Source: Galaxea fascicularis
Taxonomy: Eukaryota > Cnidaria > Anthozoa > Scleractinia > Euphylliidae
Direction of reading: 5' to 3'
NCBI GenBank assembly: GCA_948470475.1
Contig: OX419340.1
Span: 24,115,067 to 24,179,066, forward strand
DNA length: 64,000 bases
This document shows, piece after piece, positions 53,342 through 63,897 of the stretch. Numbering within the stretch: the first letter of the stretch is position 1; the number at the start of each line of letters is the position of its first letter. The notes under the pieces were generated by a model that had not been told where the DNA came from, ran no database searches, and was given only the letters and a program-made list of their open reading frames with translations. Made by a program: the position numbers and the translations under genes.

Positions 53342-55170
53342 CCGAGAGTCATGTGATGTCGTACTTCAACCCTAGACTCAAGACTGAAGTGATAGTGGAC
53401 GCGAGCCCCGTCGGGCTTAGATGTCTGCTGGTACAGGACGGTAAAGTTATCAGCTATGCAAGCAGAGTACTCAGCGACATCGAGCAGAGATATTCCCAGA
53501 CCGAGAGGGAAATGCTGGGACTAGTTTGGGCTGTTGAACATTGTCATCTTTACCTGTACGGATCTGAATTCACCATTGCCACAGATCACAAACCACTTCT
53601 CGGGATCTTCAACAGTCACAAGCAAACATCAGCCCGCATCGACAGATGGAAGCTGAGGCTTATGCCCTACAACTGTCAGCTTATCTACCGACCCGGAAAA
53701 GATGCCGAAAACCCGGCCGACTTCATGAGTCGTCATCCAAGGATCACTGAACGCGAAGAGTGCAACATTGCAGAGGACTATGTTAACTACATATGCAATC
53801 GAGCTGTACCAAAAGCGATGACACTACAAGAAATCAAGTCAGAAGTGGAGAAGGACACTTCACTCCAGGCGCTCATCAAGGCCATAGAAACCGACCAGTG
53901 GTCAGACCCCGAAGTGCAGGAGTACAAGAAAGTGAAGGACGAGTTATTGGTCTACAAGGGAACAATTCTGAGGGGAAACAGGATCGTAGTCCCTAAGACA
54001 CTGAGGGATAGAGCTGTAGAACTAGCGCATGTTGGACACCAGGGAATAGTAAAGACGAAACGCCTCATCAGAGAGAAGGTCTGGTTTCCCGGTGTAGACA
54101 AGATGGTGAAGGAGAAAGTCGACAGCTGTTTATCATGTCAAGCAGCAACTACGGGCAATGCACAGCGACTCGAACCTCTACAGATGACACCGCTACCAAG
54201 ATCTCCGTGGAAAGAACTCTCGATGGACTTCCTAGGACCACTCCCTTCTGGAGACTATCTCATGGTTGTCATCGACGAATACAGCCGTTTTCCAGAAGTG
54301 GAAATTGTCACATCCACTTCAGCCAGATCCACTATTCCGACGCTTGATGCAATATTCGCACGACAAGGTATTCCTGATGTGTTAAAGAGCGACAACGGAC
54401 CTCCTTTCAACGGTACAGATTTCAAGAACTTTGCTGAACATTTAGGTTTCCAGTACCGAAAGATTACACCTCTTTGGCCAAGGGCAAATGGCGAAGCAGC
54501 ACGTTTTATGACAATACTAGAGAAATGCATCAGAGCCGCCACTGTCGAGCACAAGAACTGGAAACAAGAACTCAACAAGTTTCTACCGCAGTATCGAGCG
54601 ACACCGCACTCGACTACGGGTATCTCACCATGTGAAGCACTAAACCAAAGAAAGCTCAAGACCACTCTACCAGAATTCGCATCACCAGCACCAGCTTGCC
54701 AACAAATCATTCCTGAGAAACAGAATCTGGCAGAGAGAGACGCAGAACAGAAGAAAAAGATAAAGGCATATGCAGACCAACAGCTAGGTGCAAGAGAGAG
54801 CAAGATCAAGCTGGGAGATACAGTTCTGATCAAGCAACCAAAGACCAACAAGCTAAGTACCCCGTTTAGTCCAGTACCTCTCGTAGTTGAAGAGAAAAAA
54901 GGATCCATGGTTACCGCAAGTGACGGACGCAAGACCATAACGCGCAATTCATCGATGTTCAAAGTCGTCCCCAGCCACATCAAGCACGCTGGAAAACTTG
55001 AAGAAGAAGTAGACGAACATTTGTCAACAGATCTCACACCACAAGATGTTCCGACACTAGACAAGGAGTCCAATTCTTCAACTCCTAACACAGGCCCGCG
55101 ACGGTCACAAAGGCAGACAAGGCCTCCTGCAAGACTCGCAGACTATCTTCTACTTGTCCACAAGAACTAG
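53284..55170 (+). CDS. Gypsy RNase H and integrase ORF (628 codons)
   Basis: A long open frame overlapping the end of the RT frame. RNase H: TEVIVDASPVGLRCLLVQ, REMLGLVWAVEHCHLYLYG, TDHKPLLGIF. Integrase: the HHCC zinc motif (HVGHQGIVKTK ... DSCLSCQ), a core with the first Asp in SMDFLGPLPSG and the second in KSDNGPPFNGTDF; where the catalytic Glu is expected (NG-x-x-E-R) the sequence reads NGEAARFM, so Glu appears replaced by Ala. The C-terminal part (KLGDTVLIKQPKTNKLSTPF ... PRRSQRQTRPPARLADY) resembles the usual Gypsy integrase tail. Frame length is preserved, but it may lack strand-transfer activity. Confidence 0.85.
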   Translation: MAVDRYEQQGAFDKLKDTLTESHVMSYFNPRLKTEVIVDASPVGLRCLLVQDGKVISYASRVLSDIEQRYSQTEREMLGLVWAVEHCHLYLYGSEFTIATDHKPLLGIFNSHKQTSARIDRWKLRLMPYNCQLIYRPGKDAENPADFMSRHPRITEREECNIAEDYVNYICNRAVPKAMTLQEIKSEVEKDTSLQALIKAIETDQWSDPEVQEYKKVKDELLVYKGTILRGNRIVVPKTLRDRAVELAHVGHQGIVKTKRLIREKVWFPGVDKMVKEKVDSCLSCQAATTGNAQRLEPLQMTPLPRSPWKELSMDFLGPLPSGDYLMVVIDEYSRFPEVEIVTSTSARSTIPTLDAIFARQGIPDVLKSDNGPPFNGTDFKNFAEHLGFQYRKITPLWPRANGEAARFMTILEKCIRAATVEHKNWKQELNKFLPQYRATPHSTTGISPCEALNQRKLKTTLPEFASPAPACQQIIPEKQNLAERDAEQKKKIKAYADQQLGARESKIKLGDTVLIKQPKTNKLSTPFSPVPLVVEEKKGSMVTASDGRKTITRNSSMFKVVPSHIKHAGKLEEEVDEHLSTDLTPQDVPTLDKESNSSTPNTGPRRSQRQTRPPARLADYLLLVHKN

Positions 55171-55304
55171 ACAGTTGAAGCATGCAGTTGATTTGTGACT
55201 CTAACGTCGTTCAAATTTGTTGCTTGTTTTTTGCTAATACAGACAAGTCGTTTATATCATTTTAATTAAGTGTATCCAGATTTCCCTTGCAAGAAAGGGA
55301 GAGA

Positions 55305-55456
55305 TGTAGTGTTTTTAGACCTGTCAGTCATTTATGCAAATGACCCACGCGGTCTCGGAGAGAGCTGTTTTTGTATCTAGCCATCATGTCCGTGAGTAAA
55401 TGTCGTTGTGTGCAAACAAGTGGTTTTCGAGTGTCTATTTAAGCGTAAACACCACA
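55305..55456 (+). repeat. Gypsy element 3' LTR
   Basis: A 152-bp repeat, TGTAGTGTTTTTAGACC to GCGTAAACACCACA, nearly identical to the 5' LTR and followed by TACCG (55457-55461). Confidence 0.92.
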
Positions 55457-55461
55457 TACCG

Positions 55462-56620
55462 GTTTTGGAGTCCAGTATTCGGAGGCTCTAATTTCCTACG
55501 GTGAGGTCCTAACAATATAGAAGATTGCAATGGAAACGTTACGGATTCTGATTGTAAGTGAAATTCTCACAAAACTAAGCCGGCAAAATTTCGTTCTCAA
55601 AATAGGATCTGACTCCGTGGTCCTAGGTTTTGTCATAGGATTTTTTGAGTAGCTGCACAGCCATTGTTCACTGAGCTGGTGAAGTCAAGGGTGGGGGTTA
55701 GCCTCCAAACAGATCTCTGCATTTTGGTTATCACGAGAGATGCTTGCGTCGATTTGCTCTTGAATGGCACGCGGTCAAAGCTAAGAGTTTGGGGTGAGCG
55801 ATAATCTCTCAATCTTCCCATTTGACAGCTCCATTCGAGAGCAAATCGATGCAAAAATCTAATTTACTGTTCCTAGGCTAGTTGAGGGTTGGTGTGGCTG
55901 TGGAATTGAGGGCGCAAGGGAAACTGGGACACATGGGGCCAAGGTAAACTTTGATTTGTGGATAGGCGTTACAAAAGAAGTTCAGAGGCGTGGAGCAGGT
56001 GACGAGAAGAAGTGTGTGCGTGTGTGGGAAGGACATTATAGGGGCAAACGAACATCGAGGCCGAATGAATTCCCAAGAAATCGCGGCCAAAGAAATTACC
56101 AACAGGGGATAAATTACGGAGGTTTATTTCTCTTAAACTCGTAAACTGCAAATTAATCGAAATAAAGGAAAAGTATAAACAATTATATTCTATTACAGCA
56201 TATGGCGACTAACGAGGCAAATGAACTTAAAGCAATGAAAATAATGACCAAAAAGGAACTAAGTGCCACGGCAAACGCAATATATATTAAACAAAAATGC
56301 AGAAATAAAGACGAAATGAGCTTGCCTAAAAACGAGATAAAGGAAAATTGATGATTCAAAAAACATAAGTCCATGACAAGAGAAACGCTACTTTGCATAA
56401 ATGGGGCAAGCTGCAAATGTGAAAACAAACGAATAAAACTTACATATCGGTCCTTATACGCCGGTGGCTTGAAACCAAGCAATTAACAACGCGGGATAAA
56501 CGACGCGAACGGTGAACAGTGAATAGTGAAAGGGCGTACTATACGACAACTAAAAATCAGCGGGAGAGAAAAACTTTCTGAAGGAATCAAATGACACAAT
56601 GGTCAATGTAACGCAAATTT
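55462..56620. other. Stretch without recognisable gene
   Basis: Short frames on both strands lack domains. No repeat structure is evident beyond short motifs. Confidence 0.4.
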
Positions 56621-56624
56621 AAAG

Positions 56625-56879
56625 TTACGCCTTTACAGACATCAACCGAATCAATTCCCCACCCCCTCTCCCCTCTCCCTCCTCATCTCCAATCAAGAGC
56701 AAAGCAATAGTGGACATGACAAACATAACACTTGGTGAAGCATTTCCAGCAATTTCGTCGCTTTGATTCATAAATCCATTCATAAGCCTTGAGAGCACTA
56801 AAAAATTTTGTATGCTATGCAAAGACTGTCTGCCCTGATGTTTTTCGTCTGGTCTCCTTAACCGTGAATTTACAAGCAT
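56625..56879 (-). CDS. Small ORF of unknown function
   Basis: An 84-codon minus-strand frame from ATG (MLVNSRLRRPDEKHQGRQSL) with a hydrophobic middle (ASPSVMFVMSTIALLLIG) and an acidic/Gly-rich end. It could be a first exon or chance. The opposite-strand exon at 56920 starts 40 bp away. Confidence 0.25.
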   Translation of the reverse strand: MLVNSRLRRPDEKHQGRQSLHSIQNFLVLSRLMNGFMNQSDEIAGNASPSVMFVMSTIALLLIGDEEGEGRGGGELIRLMSVKA

Positions 56880-56919
56880 TGTTTAACTCACCACATTTCT
56901 GTTTTCCTGATTTCATCAG

Positions 56920-57029
56920 CAATTTTGTTTTCGGTGAGCACCAAGAGTTCATTTGTCTTCACCTTTAAAAGCGTGCCAGCAAATAAATACGTTCTGATCG
57001 CACTGAATGAAACAACTCTCATTGCCAAG
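56920..57029 (+). CDS. Putative internal exon, unknown protein
   Basis: Acceptor AG at 56918-56919 after a T-rich tract (TTTTCCTGATTTCATCAG) and donor GT at 57030-57031 (GCCAAG|GTAAGC). The frame starting two bases in is open throughout: ILFSVSTKSSFVFTFKSVPA, then NKYVLIALNETTLIAK. Both splice signals and the pyrimidine tract are good. The protein is not recognised; the alternating beta-like pattern and an NET glycosylation site suggest an extracellular domain. Confidence 0.4.
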
Positions 57030-57389
57030 GTAAGCTCTCAATCTTATGATTTGGAGGTAATTTGTTGTTTGTTACGCAGTTCGACTGTGTTGATGTGATC
57101 GCACTGAGAGCGGTTTTTAATTGGCTATAAGAAAACCAAATTTATCGCTGTGACTAATAGCAAAACCCGCAAACGGCGCAGCAATCCAATCAGAATTCCA
57201 GGCAAATACATGTAACCAGCCCGCGCAGACGCGGCAACAAAAGCCGGTAACCGTGAACAAGGTCGCTGGGATTTACGATGAAGACATGATTGCTTGTCGT
57301 TGCTGGTTTTTAGAGTTGCGAGCGGCACCAGTTGGCCGATCACCGAGTGAAGTAAAGCCAAACGAAAACCAGTGCATTGACCCAATTAT

Positions 57390-57612
57390 AGCCTGCTTGC
57401 AGGCGGTAGTTTGTATACGGTATCATTTGTATACGCGCGTGAGTTCGAGGCCCGGCAAATTCGGTCGCCATATTGGATGAGTTAGTGGAAGATCCGGGAC
57501 GAGCGACAAAGCGAGGGGGAGGTGGGTAAGGGAGAGATCTTCCACTAACTCGTCCAATATGGCGATTGGATATACTCTCGCGCGCATACAAACTACCGCC
57601 TGCAAGCAGGCT
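57390..57612. mobile_element. Palindromic MITE (AGCCTGCTTGCAGGCGG ends)
   Basis: Inverted ends AGCCTGCTTGCAGGCGGTAG at 57390 and the complement ending at 57612. Inner arms (TGGATGAGTTAGTGGAAGAT / ATCTTCCACTAACTCGTCCA) also pair, so almost the whole 223 bp folds back. CCCAATTAT before it and CCCAAATTAT after it are a probable 9-10-bp target duplication with one indel. Confidence 0.75.
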
Positions 57613-58097
57613 ACCCAAATTATTACTGTTCAGGGTAAAGTTATAAATTGCACGCTGTTACATGTCGTAGCACAAAGTCACATTTATTGAATTAATCAGT
57701 TTTTAAATAACTGGTATTGAATGTGAAAAGCATAATTCGGATTACAAGCCTATACTTTCTTGTGTTGTAAATGTGTAACATGATTTGCGAGCGTCATTGG
57801 TGCTTTTCTGTCTTGAAGGAGGTGAACAGATATGAAGGTACCCTTCCTCCTCCCTCTTCTCCCCCAGCTTAAAATATAAAATCCACGGTCTCGGCCGTGC
57901 AAACCAGGAACGCTATTTTTAGTCGTATCGCTGTTCGTTTCAGACACTCAGCCAATAAGGGACGTTTACTAATCAATTTCCATTCTTCTTTCAAAGGATA
58001 TGACCTACGCTAGTCCCAAGGATTTAACTACCGAAATGAGATTTATACCTGACTACTTCTGGAGCTTTACTCTTTTGAAAAAGAAGTCAATTTTGGG

Positions 58098-58268
58098 TTC
58101 ATGCTCCCAACGTCAGTGGTTTCATAGCTCAGTTGGTAGAGCATCGCACCGGAATCGCGAGGTCACGGGTTCAAGCCCCGTTTAAGTCCTAAATTTTTTT
58201 CAGGCTTCTTTACGCAATTGTAAAAATTGCGATCACAACTGCGACGATCATTCTTGTTCATTTGATTT
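58098..58268 (+). repeat. tRNA-derived SINE-like repeat
   Basis: The best-preserved copy of the family: A box ATAGCTCAGTTGGTAGAGCA, B box GGGTTCAAGCCCC, then AAGTCCTAAATTTTTTTCAG, GCTTCTTTACGCAATTG, and the tail to ATTTGATTTCT near 58268. No inverted tail precedes it. Confidence 0.85.
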
Positions 58269-58269
58269 C

Positions 58270-58985
58270 TAAATTAGAACGTAGGAATTCTCCGCTGATT
58301 TATTAGTAACTGCGTTAAAACGTGGGTTGTTTATTATTCTTTCTTTTCAACTGCCTATTTCATACATTATCATTCCTTTTTAGGGGTTGAAAAGTGATAT
58401 CTTTACCCCTTAGAGCGTATGCCATTACAAGACCACCGACAAAACCATGTGCTCCTAATAACACATTTGGGGCATGTCTTTTTTAACTTAAAGCATGCGC
58501 TTTAGAACCTCAAATGAAATAACCACGGCTCTATCGTGGTAATACATTCTGCGCATGCGATTAAAATTAACGCATGCACGTTCGAAACTTGAGGGCGATT
58601 TGCGACTGAATGTAAAAAAGACGAAGCCCAAATTATAACTCGGGCGCTCCTCGGTCCTAGTGTACCCCGAGTTAAAGGACATCATACCGTGTTAACATGA
58701 TGGGACAGTTCAAGTCAGAGGGTATATGGGCGTTTAAATGACAAGTATGGAGTCCACGCATGCGCTACCCATCCCAGGAAACTCATTTAACTCCGAACTG
58801 CGAGTTGTCTTTTATCATTTAAAGTATTCTAGTACAAGTTTCCGTATTGGAAAGAAAATCTTGATCCGCTACAGCGACTAGGATTAACTGGCATTGGTAT
58901 AACTTAAACTGTAATGAGATTTTATAGTGGTGTTCAACGAACTCCATAGCTGGCTTAAGTTTGAAAATGACTGCTCAGTCACCTG
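58270..58985. other. Stretch without recognisable gene
   Basis: No supported gene. GCGCATGCG-type motifs recur around 58500-58570 and 58770. Confidence 0.4.
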
Positions 58986-58986
58986 T

Positions 58987-59562
58987 CAGGGCACCCAACG
59001 AGCCAAATCAACCAAAGGCTGTGAAAAGGCGTTTTTAATTCAAGGTGATGTTTCCAGTAGCTAGACGAATTTGATTTGTTCGGATTCCATAGCTGAAATT
59101 TTAATTGCCCGAAAATTTTAGGGAACAAAATTTGCTAGCTGATTGGAACTTTCCACGAACTTTCTAGAGAAATATTTGCCTTGCAAAAAATGCTAGCTGA
59201 CGTTTTTGACTGCCAAAAACAGCAAATACGACCCTTGTGAAAGCGTCAGGGACTAGATTACTTCCCCATTGTGAATCTTTTAGGCCACGTTTTAGTTACG
59301 AAAATCCTAGTGCACTTTTTGATTAACGCCGAAAACCTAAGGCGAAATACCCTCCAAACAAACAAACAAACAAAACAAAACAAAAACAGATATTTACCGA
59401 AACTTGTCGTTGCGTGCCACGGCACCTAGGCCTGTGAATGACCGAGATAGACAGCTTGAGGCGCTGTGAGTGGTGAGAACGGAAACTTGTTTTCACCAGC
59501 AAGGTGTTTCTGTGCTGGCCTGGTCAATTGAATTAATTGTTCTTCCTTAAAGGGCGCCCCTG
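58987..59562. mobile_element. MITE with CAGGGCACCCAACGAG terminus (second copy)
   Basis: The left end CAGGGCACCCAACGAGCC matches the element at 33032. The right end is GGGCGCCCCTG at 59552-59562. The interior shares motifs such as TTGTTCGGATTCCATAGCTGA with that copy in diverged form. An (AAAC)n run is at 59358-59385. Confidence 0.55.
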
Positions 59563-60552
59563 ATTAAGCTATCCTCGCAATACCGGTGTGCGTGCTTGAA
59601 TTCCAAAGAAATAGGCGTTGCTATGCAAAGAACGTCTGCGAAGGATGTTAATTCTCACAGAAACACTAAAGGAAGGTGTTGTCCGGCACAGGGCTATAAC
59701 AAGGTTCTTTTTACGACGCTATGTATAGATTAAGGCTGAATGGGAAAATGCAAGCCCAACGCAGCACAAAAGTTGCTTCAATGCGGATTGGAATCTGCGG
59801 TATACCTTATCAAGACTACAACGAAAAAGTATAATAGAATGGGGAATGTATATGATAGGTCTTAAGATTACTGATTGAAAGATTTAAAAATCTTATCAGA
59901 TCACGTTTGTCAAAGGTTCATCTTTGGAGGGCGACAGAAGACGTTTTCAGAAAGAAATGGCTGATGGCTGCCTTGTCTGTCCCTCTTCCTGTTGTGCAAG
60001 AGGCATCCACCTCAGCCAGGCCCATTTCAAGGCAGCTCCCACCCTTACACTAAACTTCCGGCCAGTCTGCCTGCAAACTGTCTGAAAGCCTGAATTCGTC
60101 TTAGGTGACACCCTCTTCCTTTGTGCATTTTTCTAATTGCCCTCGAACATGACATGGTCAGAGTGATACATCAGATCATCACTACTTTACGATGGTTTAA
60201 ATTTTGTCCACCATTTTAAATTACTACAATTACTAATTAAACAAACCGTTAGCTTTATAGTACACTCAACAAAATTACTCAATTCTGATTGGTCAAGAGC
60301 AGTAAAATTAATCCCAAATAGTACTCGGCAGGAGTACCTATTAAGTCTCCATGGCAACAGTGCGTGAGAACAGCCAAACGTTGCAAATTTGAACGTTTTG
60401 ATTGGTGAAACTGGATGAAAAGGCACATAAACCGAAGTTACCATTCTCTGGAATAATTTATTAAAATACGCAATAATTTACAAGTTGCGCGACTTCATAC
60501 AATTCGTAGTTTTGCTGAGCGAACTATAAATTGCACGACCTTCTCATACAAT

Positions 60553-60658
60553 TCGTGATTAATGGTACTCGTGATTTTGAAAGTTCTCAAATTGCACTCG
60601 CCCAAAAGGCTCGTACAATTTTGAGATCTTTCAAAATCACTCGGACCTATTAATCACG
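60553..60658. repeat. Foldback repeat
   Basis: CGTGATTAAT ... CGTGATTTTGAAAG at 60554-60583 is the imperfect complement of CTTTCAAAATCACTCGG ... ATTAATCACG at 60629-60658. The centre carries CTCAAATTG / CAATTTTGAG. Confidence 0.65.
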
Positions 60659-60753
60659 GGCGATTTCCTATACTAATTGTAATTATTCTTAAACAATTAT
60701 TCGTGTGTGAAGTCTTATTGCAGCCTTAAATCTAGGCTAGTTTCTAGAACCCC

Positions 60754-60756
<3 letters not shown>

Positions 60757-60788
<32 letters not shown>

Positions 60789-60790
60789 AA
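60757..60790 (+). repeat. (AAAT)n microsatellite
   Basis: About eight copies of AAAT/TAAA. Confidence 0.9.
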
Positions 60791-62974
60791 GTTAATAAAA
60801 TAATCCAAGGCTAAAGCAAAGCGTCTTACTGCAGCAGTCAATCGATTATCCTAACTAATCTTCCCAGCCTTTCAAAAAAATTCATGATAAATCGAGGCTT
60901 CGTCTAAGGGGCTTCCTCCAGTAAAGTAGTGACAGTATCAGCTGAATAGAGTTGAAAAAATATAGGGAATGCGGCAATAATGTGGCCGAATTTGAAATAA
61001 GAAAAGGGTTTGCATGCTATGCATTCTTGCACGCAAAGCGCACGAGCTCAGGAGTCTCAGCTGCCGCCCAGGCGGTGTTGGACACGGTTCACGTGACATT
61101 ATTCGACCAATCATAATGTCGCCTTTGCAGAAGCAATGGGGGCACTTTCGTCTCGGAAAATTCAAGAATGGTTCATCGTCTTCGACCGATTTCCACATTG
61201 ATGTAAAGAAAGAAAGGAATATTTTCTGGGAACTTCAAGTTCAATATATGGGCCAGTTATTGCTCAAGTTTTAAATTCAGGTAAGCATTTTTTGTAATAA
61301 AACTAGTCGATGGAAATCTTGTTGAATTGAAAACGGTTGTCACGCATACGCGTTTGACATGGACAAATATTTGTTCGGTTTTCGACAATCAAGGGTCAGT
61401 ATCGGGGATTATTTTTGCACAGAACTTTAGTTCAATAGTTGATCTTTAAGAAACGTACGGCGGGCCCAGGCGGGCCCCGCCATTTTAACGATGAAAATCT
61501 GCCTTGAAGTTTGGCCTTTTTCGTAATTTGTCACATATTCTCCTCAATTTCACGGCATTTCGCGGGAGTTGATGAAGTGATTCCTGTAGAAGTTTTGTTA
61601 CTATAAGAGTATAATTTGTTGACCCCAGTTTGTTGTATTATGTTTTAATGCTTTCCTGCTATTTGTTTTTAGTGTTTATGTGATCCAGTTCTTCGGCATG
61701 TCCTCAAAGCGGTCTTTTGGCCCTCCGAGTGGAGGCACTCCCAACTAACCGCCAAAGAAATGCACATATACACTGTATGCAGATCATCCATACAGGGATG
61801 CTTTGACCAAGAAAAATCAACTGTAACAATATTTTGACATAAATTTTGACAGGCTACTGAATGGTTTTACTAGCTCTTAAAACTTTGGATGGCTATTCCC
61901 CTTCAAATGCAAGTTGAAATGTCATAAAATACCCTGATTTGGCCCATGCTGTTCAAAATTTCATGTCATGAACAGAGGCGTGCTGTAGCCTGCTTTGTTG
62001 GATAAGTGGATGGATAAATTTAAGTCCATAGTCAATAAATACACTAATGGCATTTGCATTAAACATAATTATTGTCTGGTTTAATATGTGTGCAACCCCC
62101 ATAACCTTAAATGGGAGGGTATGTAGCACTAAGGCCTCCTGAGTCTCTCCTGTCTGACTCAGGGTCTCCCTCATCATCACTGGCTCCCGTACTTTGTTCA
62201 CTTAAGCAATCAACCTCACATGAGGAAATGTAAACAGATTCAACAGTTCTATTGTCATTTATTTTTCATTTTCATCTCAAGAAAGCATGACGCGGTCAAA
62301 GTTCCATAAACGTGTCTTTAACTGGAGAAGTCCAGATTTCATTGCATGCTTTGAAAATCATAATAGCCTTTTGTAGAACTCCATTCTGTCTGGCTGATTT
62401 CGTCTACCTCCGCTCAATTGTAAAAAATGGAAAACATGGAACAGTCCATAGCAATGTTCTTTGTTCCACACTGAAGATGACCTTCAGTTGAACAATTGCA
62501 TTGGTACAGTCAATATGAGGTACAATGGGAGGTGCTGTTGTGTCAGCTTCTGGCAAAATAATGAACATAAAATGTAGCTACAGTAATACTAAAATCATTA
62601 CTTGATCACCATTTTGTTGACAACAACACTTCGGTCCATTGAGTAATTTTCAACAAGAGTTACTTGAAATTTACTAGTTATATTTATGCCCATAAACCTG
62701 CAATAAAAAGATTAACCTTATTTACTTCCATGCGCAGTCTCCAAGAAAAAAAAACATATCTGGCACCCAAGTCGGTTTATACATTTACACACCCTGTACA
62801 TTTAATAGATAAACTGAGTTTTTATTTTTGAAATTTTGTTCACCTGGAATTTAAGTGTGTCATAGCCAGGTCAACAAATTTAATATGGGGTTACAGCCTT
62901 ACTAATTTCAGGAATAATGAGTTTGCCCAATACATACCCACAAGTATTAAGGGAGGAGCAAATTATGTATGTAC
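60791..62974. other. Stretch without confident gene
   Basis: A plus-strand frame at 61116-61274 starts at an ATG (MSPLQKQWGHFRLGKFKNGS) just before a GTAAGC donor-like site at 61280. Minus-strand frames near 62100-62215 (acidic, SDDEGDPESDRRDSGG) and 62440-62530 look partly coding, but no family was recognised. They may be further exons of the EXO1-like locus or an unrelated repeat. Confidence 0.3.
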
Positions 62975-63080
62975 CTGCTTACAGCCAAAATCCAGCAAGT
63001 CAGAATCCTCTGATATCACAAAATCAGTGAAGCCTTCCAAGTTCAGGAACTACACACTGAATTTTCTTCTCCCTGCAAGC
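62975..63080 (-). pseudogene. EXO1-like, exon 3 (internally deleted)
   Basis: Acceptor AG at 63081-63082 (AATTAG), donor GT at 62973-62974 (AAGCAG|GTAC). It begins ACREKKIQCVVPE, matching the segment that in exonuclease 1 leads into APYEADAQLAYL. That stretch, which carries two metal-binding acids, is missing, and after a frameshift the exon continues GFTDFVISEDSDLLDFGCKQ, keeping the EDSD metal-binding pair. The deletion plus shift makes the copy defective. Confidence 0.6.
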
Positions 63081-63376
63081 CTAATTAAGAAAAAAATAAC
63101 TTCAGCAACAATGGAATAATACAATGCAAATACATTACATCAAAACAGAATGGTGAAATACACTTTTCTGGCATGCATTTACTCAAATTCAAGGCAATGC
63201 CATGAATTATGCTTCAATATGTATAAACTTAGCTTAAGTTTAATTTTAGAAGTAATGACAATAACCTTTCAAATAATTAATGCATGTGTAAGATATTAAA
63301 CTTACTCAAAAAAGGCAACATTGAGTCTGTCAGTTCTTTAGAGAGGTACCCCAATACAACTAAAACTTATGCATAC

Positions 63377-63503
63377 CTCAAACACCTTCACGGCCATTTC
63401 ATTTGTTACATCCAGAGCTTTAAAAACCAAGAAAATCCTTGCCTTGTCTTTCTCTCCTTGTCTCCAAAGGGCCAACCCTTGACTGGCAGACTCGTCACGA
63501 TTC
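63377..63503 (-). pseudogene. EXO1-like, exon 2
   Basis: Acceptor AG at 63504-63505 (CAAAAG) and donor GT at 63375-63376 (TTTGAG|GTATGC). The frame is open and in phase with exon 1, giving NRDESASQGLALWRQGEKDK, ARIFLVFKALDVTNEMAVKV and FE. It matches the helical region after the N-domain of exonuclease 1 (LLREGxxxxARxxFxxxxxxTxxMAxKVI). This exon itself is intact. Confidence 0.6.
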
Positions 63504-63605
63504 CTTTTGATTAGAAAATATAGCGACTGAGACTCGATTACTCAAGCTTTGCACGAGTTTTCGATTCAAAAACACAATATTGCTTTTTTTTCGAATTATT
63601 CTCAC

Positions 63606-63897
63606 CATTTCCTTGTGGATTCTACTTCTCTTTTTGTGTTCCACGAAAATCCATCAAACACCATGATAGCGCGTATCTTGTTGGTCAGCAATAAGTCGAT
63701 ATAGTTCATACATAACTCCACATAAGAAGAAAGTGCCGATCGAAATTAAGTGCGATTTGCCCGAGTTGTTCCATGCAGTAAATACTCCCATTGTGCATCC
63801 AGCAGTAAGCATTTATAGCTGCTACTTTCCCCGCGAACAATTTAATGTGTACATCTTCGGAGATTTCTTTGAGCATGGGAAGCAATCCTCATATTTT
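63606..63897 (-). pseudogene. EXO1-like: EXO1-like 5' exonuclease, exon 1 (decayed)
   Basis: The minus strand encodes the XPG-N domain of exonuclease 1: GLLPMLKEISEDVHIKLFAG, KVAAINAYCWMHNGSIYCM, then in another frame YVELCMNYIDLLLTNKIRAI, MVFDGFSWNTKREVESTRK, and donor GT at 63604-63605. EXO1 resects DNA 5'-to-3' in mismatch and break repair. Here the start Met-Gly is lost (VKI in place of MGI), the next codon is TGA at 63889-63891 where Arg is expected (a CGA-to-TGA change), the metal-binding Asp of VAVDTYCW is Asn, and there is a frameshift near 63740. Intron positions are kept, so it is a genomic duplicate, not a retrocopy. Confidence 0.6.

Larger units (their letters stand above)
50934..55456 (+). 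mobile_element. Complete Gypsy (Ty3-type) LTR retrotransposon
   Basis: A 4.5-kb element bounded by short LTRs and a 5-bp duplication TACCG (50929-50933 and 55457-55461). The order is gag-like protein with zinc knuckles, protease, reverse transcriptase, RNase H, integrase: the Ty3/Gypsy arrangement. A polypurine tract (AAGAAAGGGAGAGA) lies directly before the 3' LTR. Frameshifts break the coding region in at least four places. No envelope-like ORF is present. Confidence 0.92.

Noticed and set aside
54255..55091. 278-residue minus-strand frame
   Set aside because: It is antisense to the Gypsy integrase ORF, which has clear motifs on the plus strand.
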